NCBI GenBank assembly: GCA_959347315.1 | Contig: OY365814.1 | Coordinates: 28,962,902 to 29,026,901 of the forward strand | Source: Bimastos eiseni | Taxonomy: Eukaryota; Annelida; Clitellata; Crassiclitellata; Lumbricidae | Length of the DNA: 64,000 bases | Direction of reading: 5' to 3' | Part shown: positions 46,680 through 58,545 of the stretch, in pieces | Layout of the letters: each line of letters starts with the position of its first letter | How positions within the stretch are numbered: position 1 is the first letter of the stretch | The notes under the pieces: model-generated | The model's database searches: none | Seen by the model: only the letters and a program-made list of their open reading frames with translations | Told to the model about the DNA's origin: nothing | Made by a program: the position numbers and the translations under genes

Positions 46680-47395
46680 TATCGTCTGTCTGTCTTTTTG
46701 TCACCCTATCCGTCGTCTTAATCTCTCTATATATGTCTGTCTGTCTGTCTGTCTTTTTCATTGTGTATTTTAAAATGTTGTCTGCTGTCTTGTGTGTTTT
46801 CGTTTGTCTTGATCTGTTTATCATTTCTGCTTGTCCGCTCGATTGTCTGCTTCTGTCAGTCTCTCTCTCTGTGTCTGTGTGCTTGTCTATCCTTGTGTGA
46901 TCGTCTGTCAATGTGCGTCTGTATGTGTCTATATCTTTGTACTGTTCCGTCCGTCGGTCCTTCAGCGTTTGTACGTCGGTCTGTTTGTGTTAGTGTGTGT
47001 GTCAGTTTATCTTTCTGTTACTGACGATGCATGTCCTGTCGTCTTTGTGCGTCTGTCTGTCTGTGTGTCTGTCTCTTTCTGACGCTGCCTGTCCTTCCGT
47101 CTGTGTGTGTATATGCCTGTTGTCCTTATGCCTGTTGTCTTTCTTTCTGTCCGTCCGTCTGTATGTGTATATTTTTGCATATGCTTGCCTGTCAGTCTGT
47201 CTGCCTGCTCGTCTCTTTGTATGTGCCTGTCCGTCCGCCCGTCTGTCTGTGTGTGTACATACCTGTCCGTCCGTCTGCATATGCCTGTTTGTCCGTCCGT
47301 CTGTGTATACGCCTGCCCGTCTGTCTATGTGTATATATGCCTGTTTGTCCGTCCGTCCGTCCGTCTGTATATGCCTGTCTGTCTCTAGTGCCAAT
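46680..47395. repeat. Long degenerate (CTGT)/(CCGT) repeat
   Basis: About 700 bp of GTCTGTCTGTCCGTCC-type sequence. Long Cys/Ser/Val-rich plus-strand and Asp/Arg/Gln-rich minus-strand frames here are repeat artefacts. Confidence 0.93.
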
Positions 47396-47519
47396 GAAGC
47401 AGTCTCGGCTGTTAAGCTGACGAATTCGAGTCCTGAGATCGATAGGACGACGTGTGAATGGTCAACTGACGCGTTGGAGGCTTTGCATCCGCCAGTCGAC
47501 AATAAATCTCGATGAAGAT

Positions 47520-48330
47520 AGCGCTGGACCGAGTAGGGGCAGTTAGGGGACTCGCAACGATGAGGAGTGTTTATAGCCGGTTAACGTTGCTGTAAATATT
47601 ATTGGCCCACACGCTTATCTACTATCACGCGGACTGATTTTATGTGACTCGCTAAATGTTGCAATTTGTTTAGAAATAAAGTAAAAAACAGAGTAGGCCA
47701 CTGACCTACTTGCATGGATGATCGTATTTTGTAACTTGACTCATTATGATTATTCCTAAGGCTTAGTATAATGTTAATATAGTAAATAATTTTCAAAAAA
47801 TTTTAGTCAATGCTTTTGGGTTTTTACGTGGCAGTTAAGTGATTCATTCATTCATTCGTCCGTTCTTTCGATCGTTCGCTCATTCATTCGTTCGTTCATT
47901 CATTAATGCTAATGCATATTATAAAGACCTTTAATACCAAGTATAATATTGATATTATGATCACAACCGTGTCTATATTAAGTCGGTATATGTATATATA
48001 TATTATATATATATATATATTAATGATGGAGTGTAAGCGGTTGTGTAAATGCAGATGGTTGTGGTTTTAATAATTGAGATGCTAATGGTTATGTTAATGA
48101 CGGTGATACTGTCGTTGTTGTTTTGCTGCATGTATCGATGTGTTTAGGAGCCATCTATCGATGTTTCGATCCACACAGATGACTGAGATGAGATCCTCGA
48201 CCAATTTCCGGCTGAATCTCGAATCGAGACCGAATTCGATCTTTCTGTTTACGGTTTCACGATTCATGAACACAATACAGATCGGATTTGAATGAGACCT
48301 AATATCAGCGCAATGCTCCTGAGGCAGGCA
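47520..48330. other. Intergenic, nothing recognised
   Basis: AT-rich with ATTC repeats at 47842-47905 and a (TA)n at 47990-48020. Confidence 0.4.
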
Positions 48331-48332
48331 GG

Positions 48333-48688
48333 CATGGGCGTCCGCTGGGGTGCGCAAGGGGACGCATGTGCGCCCCCCTTAGATCTTGCGCAGATATCTG
48401 CAGATATTGCAGAGACATTTGATAATTTGGTTATAATGATTATTTTAACACATTTTCCAACGTGATGATCGGAAAACTCTAAAATCTTTAGGCAATTATT
48501 TAAAATTAACAATGGAAGCGTAGAATTACTAATTGGTAGGCCCTATAAGGTGTACCGATCGTTAAAATATTGGCCTACGGCATGCTCCACAGTGTACAAG
48601 TTGAACCTACATTTACATGTATATCTTTATGTTGGCGTTTTTCTAAAGTTGATGGCTCCTTAGCAACCCCCTAGTTGCGCCCCTGCTC
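48333..48688. mobile_element. Possible MITE with GC-rich ends
   Basis: The left end CATGGGCGTCCGCTGGGG and the right end (reverse complement) CAGGGGCGCAACTAGGGG are loosely alike. The interior is AT-rich. No matching flanking duplication found. Confidence 0.25.
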
Positions 48689-48689
48689 C

Positions 48690-48950
48690 TCTTTCCGACT
48701 CCTCTGCGTCTCTTCTTCCTTCCTTCTCCACTCCTCCTTCTTCACATCTCTTTCCTTTTCAATTCTTCTATCTTCACGATTGCTATCTCCTTTTTCCATG
48801 TTCCGCGCATCCTCCTTTTCATTGTCTCCTCTCCTCATGCCCAGTATCCTCTCCATGTTCCTCTTTCTTCTCTTCCTCCTCTTTCCTCCCTTCTCTTCCT
48901 CCCTCCTCCTCCTCCTCCCCTCCTTCCCTCCTACTCTTTCCCTATATTCG
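48690..48950. repeat. Polypyrimidine tract
   Basis: CTCCTT/CTTCC-rich over about 260 bp. Confidence 0.85.
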
Positions 48951-49065
48951 TCGTCGTTCACTCGATATATAGTGCCTGTGCCAATGCTTTTGAATCGGCG
49001 CAGAACGTGTATTCATCTGCTTCGGAATCTCGTTCAATGGCGTCGTAGAGAGAGTCACAAGAGGA

Positions 49066-49151
49066 GGTCACGTGCAGCATATATATATAGGCCTATTTAT
49101 ATATGTATATACATATATATATATAGGCCTATATATATGCTGCACGTGACC
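49066..49151. repeat. 86-bp hairpin palindrome
   Basis: GGTCACGTGCAGCATATA and its reverse complement flank an inverted ATAGGCCTAT pair and a TA-rich centre. The arms differ only by two bases of TA length. Confidence 0.9.
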
Positions 49152-49199
49152 TTATATATATATATCTGATCTGTATATATAGATACGCTCCCTCCGTAC

Positions 49200-50725
49200 A
49201 TCCTTATCAGCGTTTTAGATGATATTGCCCCATTTTTAGTAAATACATGTTCAATAGGTCTCTTACCGAGGGTCACCTCCCTGCATCTCAAAAACGGGCT
49301 CTTGTCTTCCCTTCCCTTAAGAAACCTAATCTTGATACGAATCTCTGTCAAAACTACAGACCAATCTCTAACCTTTCTTTTTTCTCTAAAACTCTTGAAA
49401 GACTTGTTTCAATTCAGCTTCTACCTTATCTTGAACAGTCTGGACTCTTGTCTTCCAGCCAATCTGAATTCAGAGGTCACCATTCTACGGAAACTGCACT
49501 CTTGTCTCTCTTCTCTGACATCTACTCAGCCATTGATAAGTCGCACCTATCTCTTCTGGCCTTTTTCTATGTTTCCTCAGCCTTCGATATGGTTGATCAC
49601 GATATCTTGCTGCAGCGTCTTGAACTATCTTGTGGCCTTTGTGGACCCCCTCTTGCCTGGTTCAAATCTTTTCTTTCAGATCGCACCCAGATGGCTGTCC
49701 TTGGTGATTCTAGAACGGCCTGGACTGGAGTTGAATTTGGGGTCTCACAGGGCTCAGTTCTCGGCCCCATCCTCTACCTACTTTATACAGCCGACATGCC
49801 ATCCTTATTCACAAAACACCTAGCCACTGGCCATCTCTATGCTGACGATGTCCAAACCTTTGTACATGGTCCTCCCGCTGAGCAGCTCTCTCTTGTTGGT
49901 TCAATCTATTCACTGTCACATGATCTCCACTCATGGATGTCGGCCAACCGACTTAACCTAAACTCCTCTAAAACCCAACTGATCTGGTTTGGAACAAAAC
50001 AGCAGCTCCTTAAGCTCAATCTCCCATTTCTCATGTAAATGTATCCTGATGTCACATTTGCATCCAGTGTCCGTGACCTAGGTGTCACGCTTGATAGCAC
50101 CCATCCTTTTCAGAGCACCTCTTGCAGTTGACGCGCTCATGCTACTATCACATGAGACGTCTGAGAGCCATCAGAAGATCTGTATCCTCTCCTGTATTCA
50201 CAACAATAGTACATGCCTTCATCTGCTGTCGCATTGACTACTGCAATTCACTATTTGCTGGCCTTCCCAAGGCACGCTTATCTTTCCCGCAGTCTGTTAT
50301 GAACTCTGCAGCCAGACTCATTGCTCGTCTCCCTCGTTACTCCTACATTTCTACCTACATGACCGACGTCCTACACTGGCTTCCAATTTTCTCTCGCATC
50401 CAATACAAGGTACTCCTCTTTGTCCTTAGAACTCAACAGGGTAAAGCTCCTAAATATATCTGCGACTTAATGCGAAAGCCTCTGTCTGCTGTCTCCTCCC
50501 GCCCTCTCCGGTCTGCGGATCGACTTGATCTTGTTGTTCCACGGGCAAGGACTGATATAACTCAACACCGTGCTTTTTCCATTGTGGGACCCTTCTATGT
50601 GGAATGACCTGCTCCCTATTATCCGTAGCAAGCTTTTAATCGGGCTCCCACCACCATCCCTTCGCTGCCTGAAGACTTTCTTATTTCCTCGGGGCTGTCA
50701 CGTTGAGAGCGCTTCTGAATAGCTA
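49200..50725 (+). pseudogene. CR1-like reverse transcriptase remnant
   Basis: Blocks in order: SVLDDIAPFLVN (then a frameshift near 49246), KKPNLDTNLCQNYRPISNLS, ERLVSIQLLPYLE, SEFRGHHSTETALL, FFYVSSAFDMVDHDIL (motif A), GVSQGSVLGPILYLLY (motif B), HLYADDVQ (motif C), LNSSKTQLIWFG (motif D), then RIDYCNSLFAGLPK and VLHWLPIFSRIQYK of the CR1 C-terminal region. A stop lies at 50036 and frameshifts near 50120 and 50590. The motif A aspartate (usual LDLSAAFD) is Tyr, so this copy could not polymerise even if the frames were open. It would normally copy LINE RNA into DNA at the nicked target. Confidence 0.9.
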
Positions 50726-50780
50726 GTACTGGAAGAAGCGCTATATAAATAACCAGATACGATACGATAATCTGATCTGA
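49200..50780 (+). mobile_element. CR1-like LINE, 5'-truncated, decayed
   Basis: Holds the ORF2 reverse transcriptase and the 3' tail only. The tail reads GAGCGCTTCTGAATAGC, then GAAGCGCTATATAAATAACC, ending in GATAC/TGATC short repeats. It starts next to the palindrome at 49066 and ends about 15 bp before the TIR element at 50794. Confidence 0.85.
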
Positions 50781-50793
50781 TCGCTTATACTAT

Positions 50794-51966
50794 AGAGCCG
50801 TTCACATATTATATAACGCATAAAATCCCAATTTTGACCCACCCCCTACCCCTAATAACGTTATAAAACAGCAGCTGTGACCCCCCCACCTCTATATTAT
50901 ATAACAGATATGCTACCTACCCCCCCCCCACCCCACCCCAGCCTATAAGCACATTAAAAGACATACAATCGACATAATTATATTGCACAATTTGACACTT
51001 TTATAACAATACGATGTTAGTTAGCACTTTAATAGTAGTGATTCAACTGATAATTGCCTTTATCCAATTCAAGAACTGCAGTAAAAATCATCATACACCC
51101 AATTAGCCATGTAACAAAAGCTACCTTAAAATTGTGTACTCTCTCGTGCCAATGATGATTAGATCGCATGTATGGAGCTCCTCTGCATCTTAATAATCGC
51201 ACTTTTAATGGCGCTAAATTCACTTGTATTAATTACGGTAACTAATTGGGTAATCGACGATTGTCATCATGTATCTACAAGTAAGCTTACTATAATACAG
51301 CATGGTACTACATGGTAGTGACGTACATCCTATTTAAAAGCACTATTTTAGTTTCCCTCCTTTTTTGCACTAGAAATTAGCATTACAGTACCACACAGAA
51401 TGAATTGGTTTAATATTGCACTGTCAGGTATTTATCGATAGATTTGTGGTATAACATTACTCTACCTATTTAGTAGCGTATGACGTATACAGAGTGTATA
51501 CTACAACTACAATTGGGTATTTAAGCAAACATAACTATTTACACATACTATAGAAAATGAAATCAAACATCATGATGATACCTACCAAAATAATTGTTTC
51601 AAGCGAATTAATTTTAATTTAAACCAAAATCAAAACAAAGCACACAGAATTGAATTTTAGAGCGTTTAAAGCTATGCACAGGAAATTTTTAAAAGTGGAT
51701 TTATAAATAATAAGTAAGAATGCCAAGTGGCAGCTAATGGTGCTAGTTTTGGTTCACAACGTATTGTGAACTTCGATTAAACAATGAAGGTCCGTGGTAC
51801 ATGGAATTTCCAATTGGCAGGCAAACAGGCAAAATAGCATAAGCTGAAAAAAGTTTGTTACATAACAAAATCTTCAACCTACCCCCCACCCTTCACAATA
51901 TAACGCTAACAAAACCGGAACCCACCCATCTACCCCTTGAGCGTTATATAATATGTGAACGACCCC
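50794..51966. mobile_element. Non-autonomous DNA transposon with 21-bp perfect TIRs
   Basis: Positions 50799-50819 and 51941-51961 are perfect reverse complements (CGTTCACATATTATATAA and on). Just inside, both ends carry CCC-rich stretches (ACCCACCCCCTACCCC; CTACCCCTTGAG) and a second inverted match around TATAACG. The interior, about 1.1 kb and AT-rich, has no transposase frame. Flanking TA on both sides could be a short target duplication. Superfamily not assigned. Confidence 0.75.
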
Positions 51967-52184
51967 TAATAACTCAATAAGCCGTATAGAAACACACCCG
52001 CCCAAGATGTCATTTGGATTGTTTGCATTAAACTCGACGATGGTTCACAGACTTCATATCAAACCGTTCTTAGCATCAAACTCTCTGCCAAATGCTAAGC
52101 CTGGCTATCACCCGTCATCACGTATACGTTCAATACGTATACGTGTATATACGTGTACATATATATGTTCCGCCGTTCATATAA

Positions 52185-52187
<3 letters not shown>

Positions 52188-52252
<65 letters not shown>
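52188..52252. repeat. (AT)n microsatellite
   Basis: About 65 bp of nearly pure AT. Confidence 0.97.
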
Positions 52253-52685
52253 TTAACGCGTTAACCGTCGTCTGATCTGATTTCATTCTTAGAAATAGAC
52301 GAACGCAGAATCGTTCGACTGTCAACACAATGTAGCCGACATACTGTCAATATGTCTTTACGTCCTTATTTTATGTTTATACAACTCTCCACTCTAAGCA
52401 GTTTTACATGTATTTTCATTAATATGTCTTACGTACTGTGTATATAATGTATATATATGGTATACACGTAGCCTCGATATGTGAGTGTAGGCAATCAGTT
52501 ATCGATGTTATGACTGTTAGATTGTTTACGTCTATTTTGGTGATATTGAATTGGCATGACGTAATTCCAGAATATCTCCCTCTAGTGGTCATACTGGTAA
52601 CCGTTGTCAATGAGAAAGGAACCGGTTTGATGTTGCAGCATTTGCAATTGCAATGTCTGGGCGTGGTTCGATGGAATGAGAAGGG

Positions 52686-52812
52686 TCAGAGGCGGCGATC
52701 TCGTTTGACAGGTGGGGGGACACCCAACGAGTATAACGTGTCCCCTGTCTGTTAAAGGTGGGGAGGGGGGTGTTGTACCCCTCGACTGCCCTTCGGGATC
52801 GCCATCCATGAG
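52686..52812 (+). repeat. Dispersed GGCGATCTCGTTTGA repeat, copy 2
   Basis: Matches 5460-5605 from CAGAGGCGGCGATCTCGTTT through CCCTTCGGGATCGCC. Confidence 0.6.
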
Positions 52813-52847
52813 AAGGGTGCTGAGAAGATAAGGGCCATTCTGATGAG

Positions 52848-52909
52848 GGATCTCCAAACTTCTAAATCGCCAATCGAAAGCCAAGCTCATGGCACCAGAT
52901 TATCCATGG
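52848..52909 (-). repeat. 75-bp dispersed element, copy 3
   Basis: GATCTCCAAACTTCTAAATC, then CAAGCTCATGGCACCAGAT. Reverse orientation of the 57481 copy. Confidence 0.55.
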
Positions 52910-53095
52910 CATAGTTAGTTAGTAAGTAGGTAAGATAAATAAGTAAGTGTAGACCTATTCTTTATTAAAACGCTTGTCTGTAGAAGTACTGCACCTATTC
53001 GATATGTGCGCATGTCTAATGCAACTCTCTGTTTGCGGTTGAAGGTTCGCATTTCGATGCTGGTGGTACAGATGTGTAGTTGCAGTTGAACGACA

Positions 53096-53185
53096 CGGTG
53101 CCATAACAAAGATGATTAGCGTCGTCACCCTTCTCGTTTATCCAGGCTTGGAATTGACACTACCAGAGTGCGAGTAGCGGGAGAG
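53096..53185 (+). repeat. CCAGGCTTGGGAC dispersed repeat, copy 3
   Basis: CGGTGCCATAACAAAGATGA, then TTTATCCAGGCTTGGAATTG and ACCAGAGTGCGAGTAGCGG. Confidence 0.6.
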
Positions 53186-53209
53186 TTCTGATGGTGTTGA
53201 TTTTTTAGT

Positions 53210-53310
53210 GACACCGTTCCATATCGAAGATGACTTGGTGTCGCACTCCTCCTTTCTCCAGGCTTTGGACTGACTCTGTCAAAGTCCAAACAGTGGCGAA
53301 GTCCTGATGG
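53210..53310 (+). repeat. CCAGGCTTGGGAC dispersed repeat, copy 4
   Basis: CCGTTCCATATCGAAGATGA, then CTCCAGGCTTTGGACTGACT. In tandem with copy 3 at about 114-bp spacing. Confidence 0.6.
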
Positions 53311-53454
53311 TGACCTATTTCAGAGGTTTATATATCACCGACGAGCAATGTCTAGCCAATAGCCACGGTGCCTTAAATCACGTGACACCCATTAAAGGGA
53401 CGGCGCTGCAGCAGTCTTTATATTATCTCACCCGATCAATTTATTTAGAAACGA

Positions 53455-53575
53455 GCAGGGTCATTTACCAGATGGTCCTCATCGGCGCTGTTTGCATCAT
53501 GATAGTGCCAGTTCCTAGGCTGGATTAAGGAGGAGGGCGACACTAATCATCCTTGTAACAGTGTCGTTAAACGGC
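53455..53575 (-). repeat. CCAGGCTTGGGAC dispersed repeat, copy 5, inverted
   Basis: The reverse complement reads CGACACTGTTACAAGGATGA, then TAATCCAGCCTAGGAACTGG. Opposite orientation to copies 3 and 4. Confidence 0.6.
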
Positions 53576-53997
53576 AACTACAGCCATTAGATGGCCGTTA
53601 AATAAAAACGCGTACAATTACATTTTTATTTACATCTTCTTAGCCTTTCCATACGATCCGAACAACACAGACTCCTCGTTCAAGTCCAAGATCGTCAGTG
53701 TTAAGTTTACTACCGCGAACCCTAAATCGTACGCCACCCAATGTAATATATTCGTTTCCCGGAGCTTATTATAGAAACGCCGGCAAAAAGGAGATCTACG
53801 TCGGAGCCGGAATCCTACAGCCGGAAGTCGTCTGCTGCCTACGACGGACTTAAGGACGCACGGGGCGACGGACGGACGGACTGAATCTCTACCTTGAATG
53901 TCGGTCGAGGACCGTTTGGAAAGAAGCGAAATAATAAGATACTAGGGCGTGATTGATGGCCCTGTTGAAGACAAAATGAACCGATGGGGACGAGTTG

Positions 53998-54039
<42 letters not shown>

Positions 54040-54280
54040 AGAAGAAGAAGAAAAAGCAGAAGAAGAAGGAGGAGGACGACGAGGAGGAGGACGAGGAGGA
54101 CGAAGACGAGAAGAATAAGAAGGAGGAGGAGGAGAAGCAGGAGGAGGAGCAGGAAGAGACTAGGAAGAAGAAGAAGATGATGATGATGAATATGAAGAAG
54201 AGGAAGTGGAAGAGGAAGAGGAAGAGGAAGAGGAAAAGGAAGAGAAAGATGACGATGATGATGACGACGATGACGATGAC

Positions 54281-54335
<55 letters not shown>
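53998..54335. repeat. Compound (TA)n, GAA/GGA and (GAT)n tract
   Basis: (TA)n at 54000-54034, purine-rich GAA/GAG to about 54245, then a long (GAT)n to 54333. Confidence 0.95.
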
Positions 54336-54338
<3 letters not shown>

Positions 54339-54339
54339 A

Positions 54340-55007
54340 AAAGCAGTCTCTTAAACTAGCCACGAACCAGTCATGATCATGTAGTGTTCGCAGCTTTCCT
54401 TTGCTTACCTCATCATATGAGTTCTGGTTCTCTCTCTCGCCATTTCGCCATCTAACAGACAATTATATAGCTCAGTATACGGTTGGCTATATCACATAAA
54501 TGATGTATGTAACTGCACACATTTCTCCGTCAAATGCTTCAATAATTAATGTTTCTGTTGCAGGTTATCTGGCTCTGCTATTGCGCCATATATTGTCATT
54601 CGTAATTTTAACTTTCCATCTTAAAGAGGCGCTATATAAATGCTCGACTACATTACATCACACTACGTAACCATTGCAACTGATGCGCTATATTTGAATG
54701 CGCAATGTCCGATTTGTCGGGGGGTCGATAGGGTTGGACCCCATGCTTTTACCCCATGACTCCGCTGCTTATAAAGTCTGATCGACCCCCGAGGGGGTCG
54801 ACTCGACCCCCACACATTCATTGAGCGCACAGACATTACTCGAAACAGAGTTTTCCGGCCATGGAGTTTCAGGCTTCGAAATGATTTCAGTCGTGAAGAA
54901 ATGAATTGAGCCGAGACGGAATGATTTCAGCCGAAACGGGCAATTAGCGGCCGCTCGTATTTGTTGTTTTATACAAATTACCGGCTAAGCGCCTGGCATA
55001 AGGACTT

Positions 55008-55046
<39 letters not shown>

Positions 55047-55610
55047 TAAGGCTATGCGCACACACGGAAATGTATAAACATGTATAATTGACACTGAGTG
55101 AATAGAGCGACACTCAGAATGCAAGATAAAACAAACGTTCGTCCAGATTTTCAGATATTCCAACCCCTCGCTATAACTTCGGAATTATAATATCCCAAGT
55201 CTCGGTTTGGGAGTAAGTCGCTAAACTGAAACTGAGTACTACTACACGTTGTGAGTCAGTAGCTAGCATCAAGCAATCAATTGAATATTTCTGCTGACGC
55301 CCGTGTATAAAAAATTTAAAACAAAACGGGCTTTTGAGTGATTCTGCCGCAGCGTTGGATTTAACAGAAATGAAGCGAATTAGCACTCACCAAACGATAT
55401 CTTCTTTCTTCAAACGTCCTAATGCTAGAAGGTTAGGTAAGTTACTCAGTCCATATAGGCCTACTGTAACATAATTTATTTGTAGAAACCGTTGAAACGT
55501 TTGAGTAAATTTAATCACGCCTCCCCTAGTGGTTAACCCCTCCCCTTTGATGGATTAATTCAAGTCTGAGGGAGATATATATATATACATGTATATATAT
55601 ATATATATAT
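54340..55610. other. Intergenic, nothing recognised
   Basis: Holds a GGCGCTATATAAATGCTC tail motif at 54634, a GC-rich CGACCCCC/GGGGGTCG inverted pair near 54784, and (TA)n at 55008-55040 and 55575-55610. Confidence 0.4.
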
Positions 55611-55611
55611 A

Positions 55612-55800
55612 ACAGCACTTCATGTTACTATCTGGAATGGACTTCCCATAGAGCTCCGTCTCCTACCTAAGAACTCATCATCCTCATTTGACGCCTCTCT
55701 TAAAACTGTCCTTTTCAGCCGAGGGTTAGGCCGGGAGCGCTTCTGAGTAGAAATCTTGAAGGGGCGCTATATCAAGTATTTTTGATTAATTGATTGAATA
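55612..55800 (+). mobile_element. CR1-like LINE 3' end
   Basis: The translation reads [20 protein letters not shown], then SFDASLKTVLFSRGLGRERF. The tail GAAGGGGCGCTATATCAAG ends in TTGATTAATTGATTG. Same subfamily as 33725-33960. Confidence 0.7.
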
Positions 55801-55915
55801 AATTTAAAATGCGACATGGTGTGCTGTTGCTACAACACTAGGCCTACGCAAATTAAGTCGTTCAACGAAGACTCTGATGGCTTGCACATGTAGATGAAGG
55901 CGAGTTCCCAAATTT

Positions 55916-55980
55916 CAGTGCTCGTTAATAAGCTGGTGCCCCGCTCATGGGTTCCTAAAAGTGTGGAGATTATGATTAGG
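55916..55980 (+). repeat. 75-bp dispersed element, copy 4
   Basis: CAGTGCTCGTTAATAAGCTG, then GTGTGGAGATTATGATTAGG. Confidence 0.6.
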
Positions 55981-55989
55981 ACAAATAGG

Positions 55990-57475
55990 CCTATTAACAC
56001 GTTTTGTTGACAGTAATTTAACATGTAGATCACTTGCCCGACATGCTAAGTTAACTGTATTTTAATGTCAAGGACTTTTATTTTATTATATGAAAGTTTT
56101 AAATTTTGTGAAATAGAAAACGCTTTACTTAAGGAATAGGAAACATAAAAAATAATTTTTACACAATGGTTTTGTAGTCTCCATGGGGTTGCTGGACAGG
56201 ATTTACTCTATATAATATTATTATCTAGGTTTAAGTTATGAGTTACTGATAATTTGCAGATACACTTGTTCATTGGGTTTGCTAGTATTGCGATTAACAA
56301 CTAACAGTAGACCTGTAGGCCTACATGTACCTTTTGCAATTATTTGTTAGCTTACATTTTATACTTGCATTACGTCTTTCAGTGATGTTTGATGCTCATG
56401 TGTACAATTTGTCAATTGTTGTTAGTTCCTATTAGCAAAGATGGTAGAGTAATAGACTGAGATATGACACTTCCTATCTCGCTGTGTATTTGATTTGTGT
56501 CACACTGTGTGGTGGTCAAAGCATTAAAACACTAGGCCAGTCGCTACGTAGAGACTGGCCTGGTGGTATCTTAGTGGTATCTGATTTCTTAGTCTGCGAC
56601 TCTTATCATCTTTGCTATTAGTATGTCTGCTTGAGCTAAGTGTTCAGACTTGCACAATGCTAGTAATTGCAGAATCTTGACTCTTTGCGGAAGTTCATTA
56701 CCTGACAAAAAAGAACGAAAGTTGGAAATGTTGGCTATTGCTATTGCTTTCTCTGCGTTAATCAGACTAGTCAAGGGGTCTGAAACGCGAAGAGCAATAA
56801 ACTCATTGCGGCTTAGGAAATTATTATTAGATCCTTTTCTATAATTATATTTTCAACCTCCTGCTTCTTTTTTGACAAATCGGACCTGGAAATGCGTCAA
56901 TGAGAATCTGTATTTTCTGTTATTTAAAGACATTTAAGTCATTTACCGACCCCATGGAACCATTCGTAATATACTAACCTGGGCAAGCTTAACCTTCAGT
57001 GATCAATTTGATGTGTATAAATTGGTGGAAGTCCTAATAACAGTGTCAGAGGACATCTATTGTTGTAATATTAAATGTTCGCCACATTGTCGTGATTATT
57101 TATATTACTTTGATTGTTTCTCTTGTTATCTTTATTATTATACTGTAAGCGATTGTCATTGTTATTACTGAAGTTCTAATTGTAGTGAACAGATACAGCA
57201 GATTAACTAAGAAGGAGGAGCCTGTAGAGTATGAGCTGTTCAGCTTTTCTTGACTCCTCCTATTAAACTGTGATGAACATTCAAGTCTCACCTCATTCGA
57301 AACTCAAGTTTAACCTTTTCAAGAATTCTAACCCGGACTCACTCGATCATCCACCCTCAATTCCTCGACCGACGACCAAGGCGACACACCCTTAACAGCT
57401 ACTCTGTCTCCTCTGACCCTCTGGACACCTGACACTGCACTTCCTCAGACTACTCTTTTGACAACCCAATTGATT
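55990..57475. other. Intergenic, nothing recognised
   Basis: AT-rich sequence without supported exons or clear repeats. Confidence 0.4.
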
Positions 57476-57480
57476 TGACG

Positions 57481-57557
57481 CAGCGCTCGTTAATAAGCTA
57501 TTGCCCTGCTCTTGGCTTTGGAGTGGTGCTTTAGAAGTTTGGAGATTACGATTACGA
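57481..57557 (+). repeat. 75-bp dispersed element, copy 5 (best preserved)
   Basis: CAGCGCTCGTTAATAAGCTA, then TTTGGAGATTACGATTACGA. Confidence 0.7.
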
Positions 57558-57964
57558 TGAACAACAACAACAACAACGATAATAACAACAACAACCATAA
57601 CGATAATATATGTTTATATTGATATACCGATTTCACATCAATATATATACTGAACGAACACTGAGACATGATTCAGGTCTATTTTTAGATCGTTTGGTAA
57701 AGCTGTAATTCCTTCTGATCCTCAGGAGTACACTACATATGCACGTAGGTTTTTCAACGGTCCATGGACAATCGTAATAGCTGTGGTAATCATAAAAGAC
57801 TCGCGAGATTCCTGGTCTACAGCCGCTGGGTATAGAAGTCCATGCGGCAGACGCCATATTCACTTGGAGCCAATCTGGCAGGTGGTTGAGGACGAACAAG
57901 CACTGCGCTCTGCTGTGCAGAGGTTCATTTGCACGCAACTTCCTTTTCAGCAACTCAATCACGT

Positions 57965-58107
57965 TTAAATGAGATCTGTGTATGTGTGTAGGCTATACAT
58001 GTATGTGTGTGTAATACTGTGTATGCGTGTGCATGTGCGTATGTGTACTTGTATGTGCATGTGTATGCATGTGTGCATGTATGCACTTATGAATGTATGT
58101 ATGTATT

Positions 58108-58141
<34 letters not shown>

Positions 58142-58175
58142 TGTATGCATGCATGTTTTATATGCATGATGTATG

Positions 58176-58209
<34 letters not shown>

Positions 58210-58327
58210 TGTATGTATGTACGTACGTATGCATGCATGTATGCACTTGTGAATGTATGTATGTATGTATGTATGCATGCATGTATGTATGCATGTATGT
58301 ATGCATGCATGTATGTATGTATGTATG

Positions 58328-58361
<34 letters not shown>

Positions 58362-58545
58362 TGTACGTATGTGCGTATGTATGTATGTATGTATGTATGT
58401 ATGTATATATGTATGTGTGTATGTATGTATGTATGTATGCATGTATGTATGTATGTATGTATGTATGTATGTATGTATGTATGTATGTATGTATGTATGT
58501 ATGTATGTATGTATGTATGTATGTATGTACGTGCTGTATGCATGT
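57965..58545. repeat. (ATGT)n microsatellite of about 580 bp
   Basis: Nearly continuous GTAT tetranucleotides, pure over its last 100 bp. Cys/Met/Tyr-rich and His/Thr/Ile-rich frames on the two strands are artefacts. Confidence 0.97.

Noticed and set aside
46680..47515. Cys/Val/Ser-rich plus-strand and Arg/Gln/Asp-rich minus-strand frames
   Set aside because: They arise from the degenerate (CTGT)n repeat.
48333..48688. Second hAT insertion with GGGGCG ends
   Set aside because: The flanking 8-mers do not match and the ends are only loosely inverted, so it is listed only as a weak MITE candidate.
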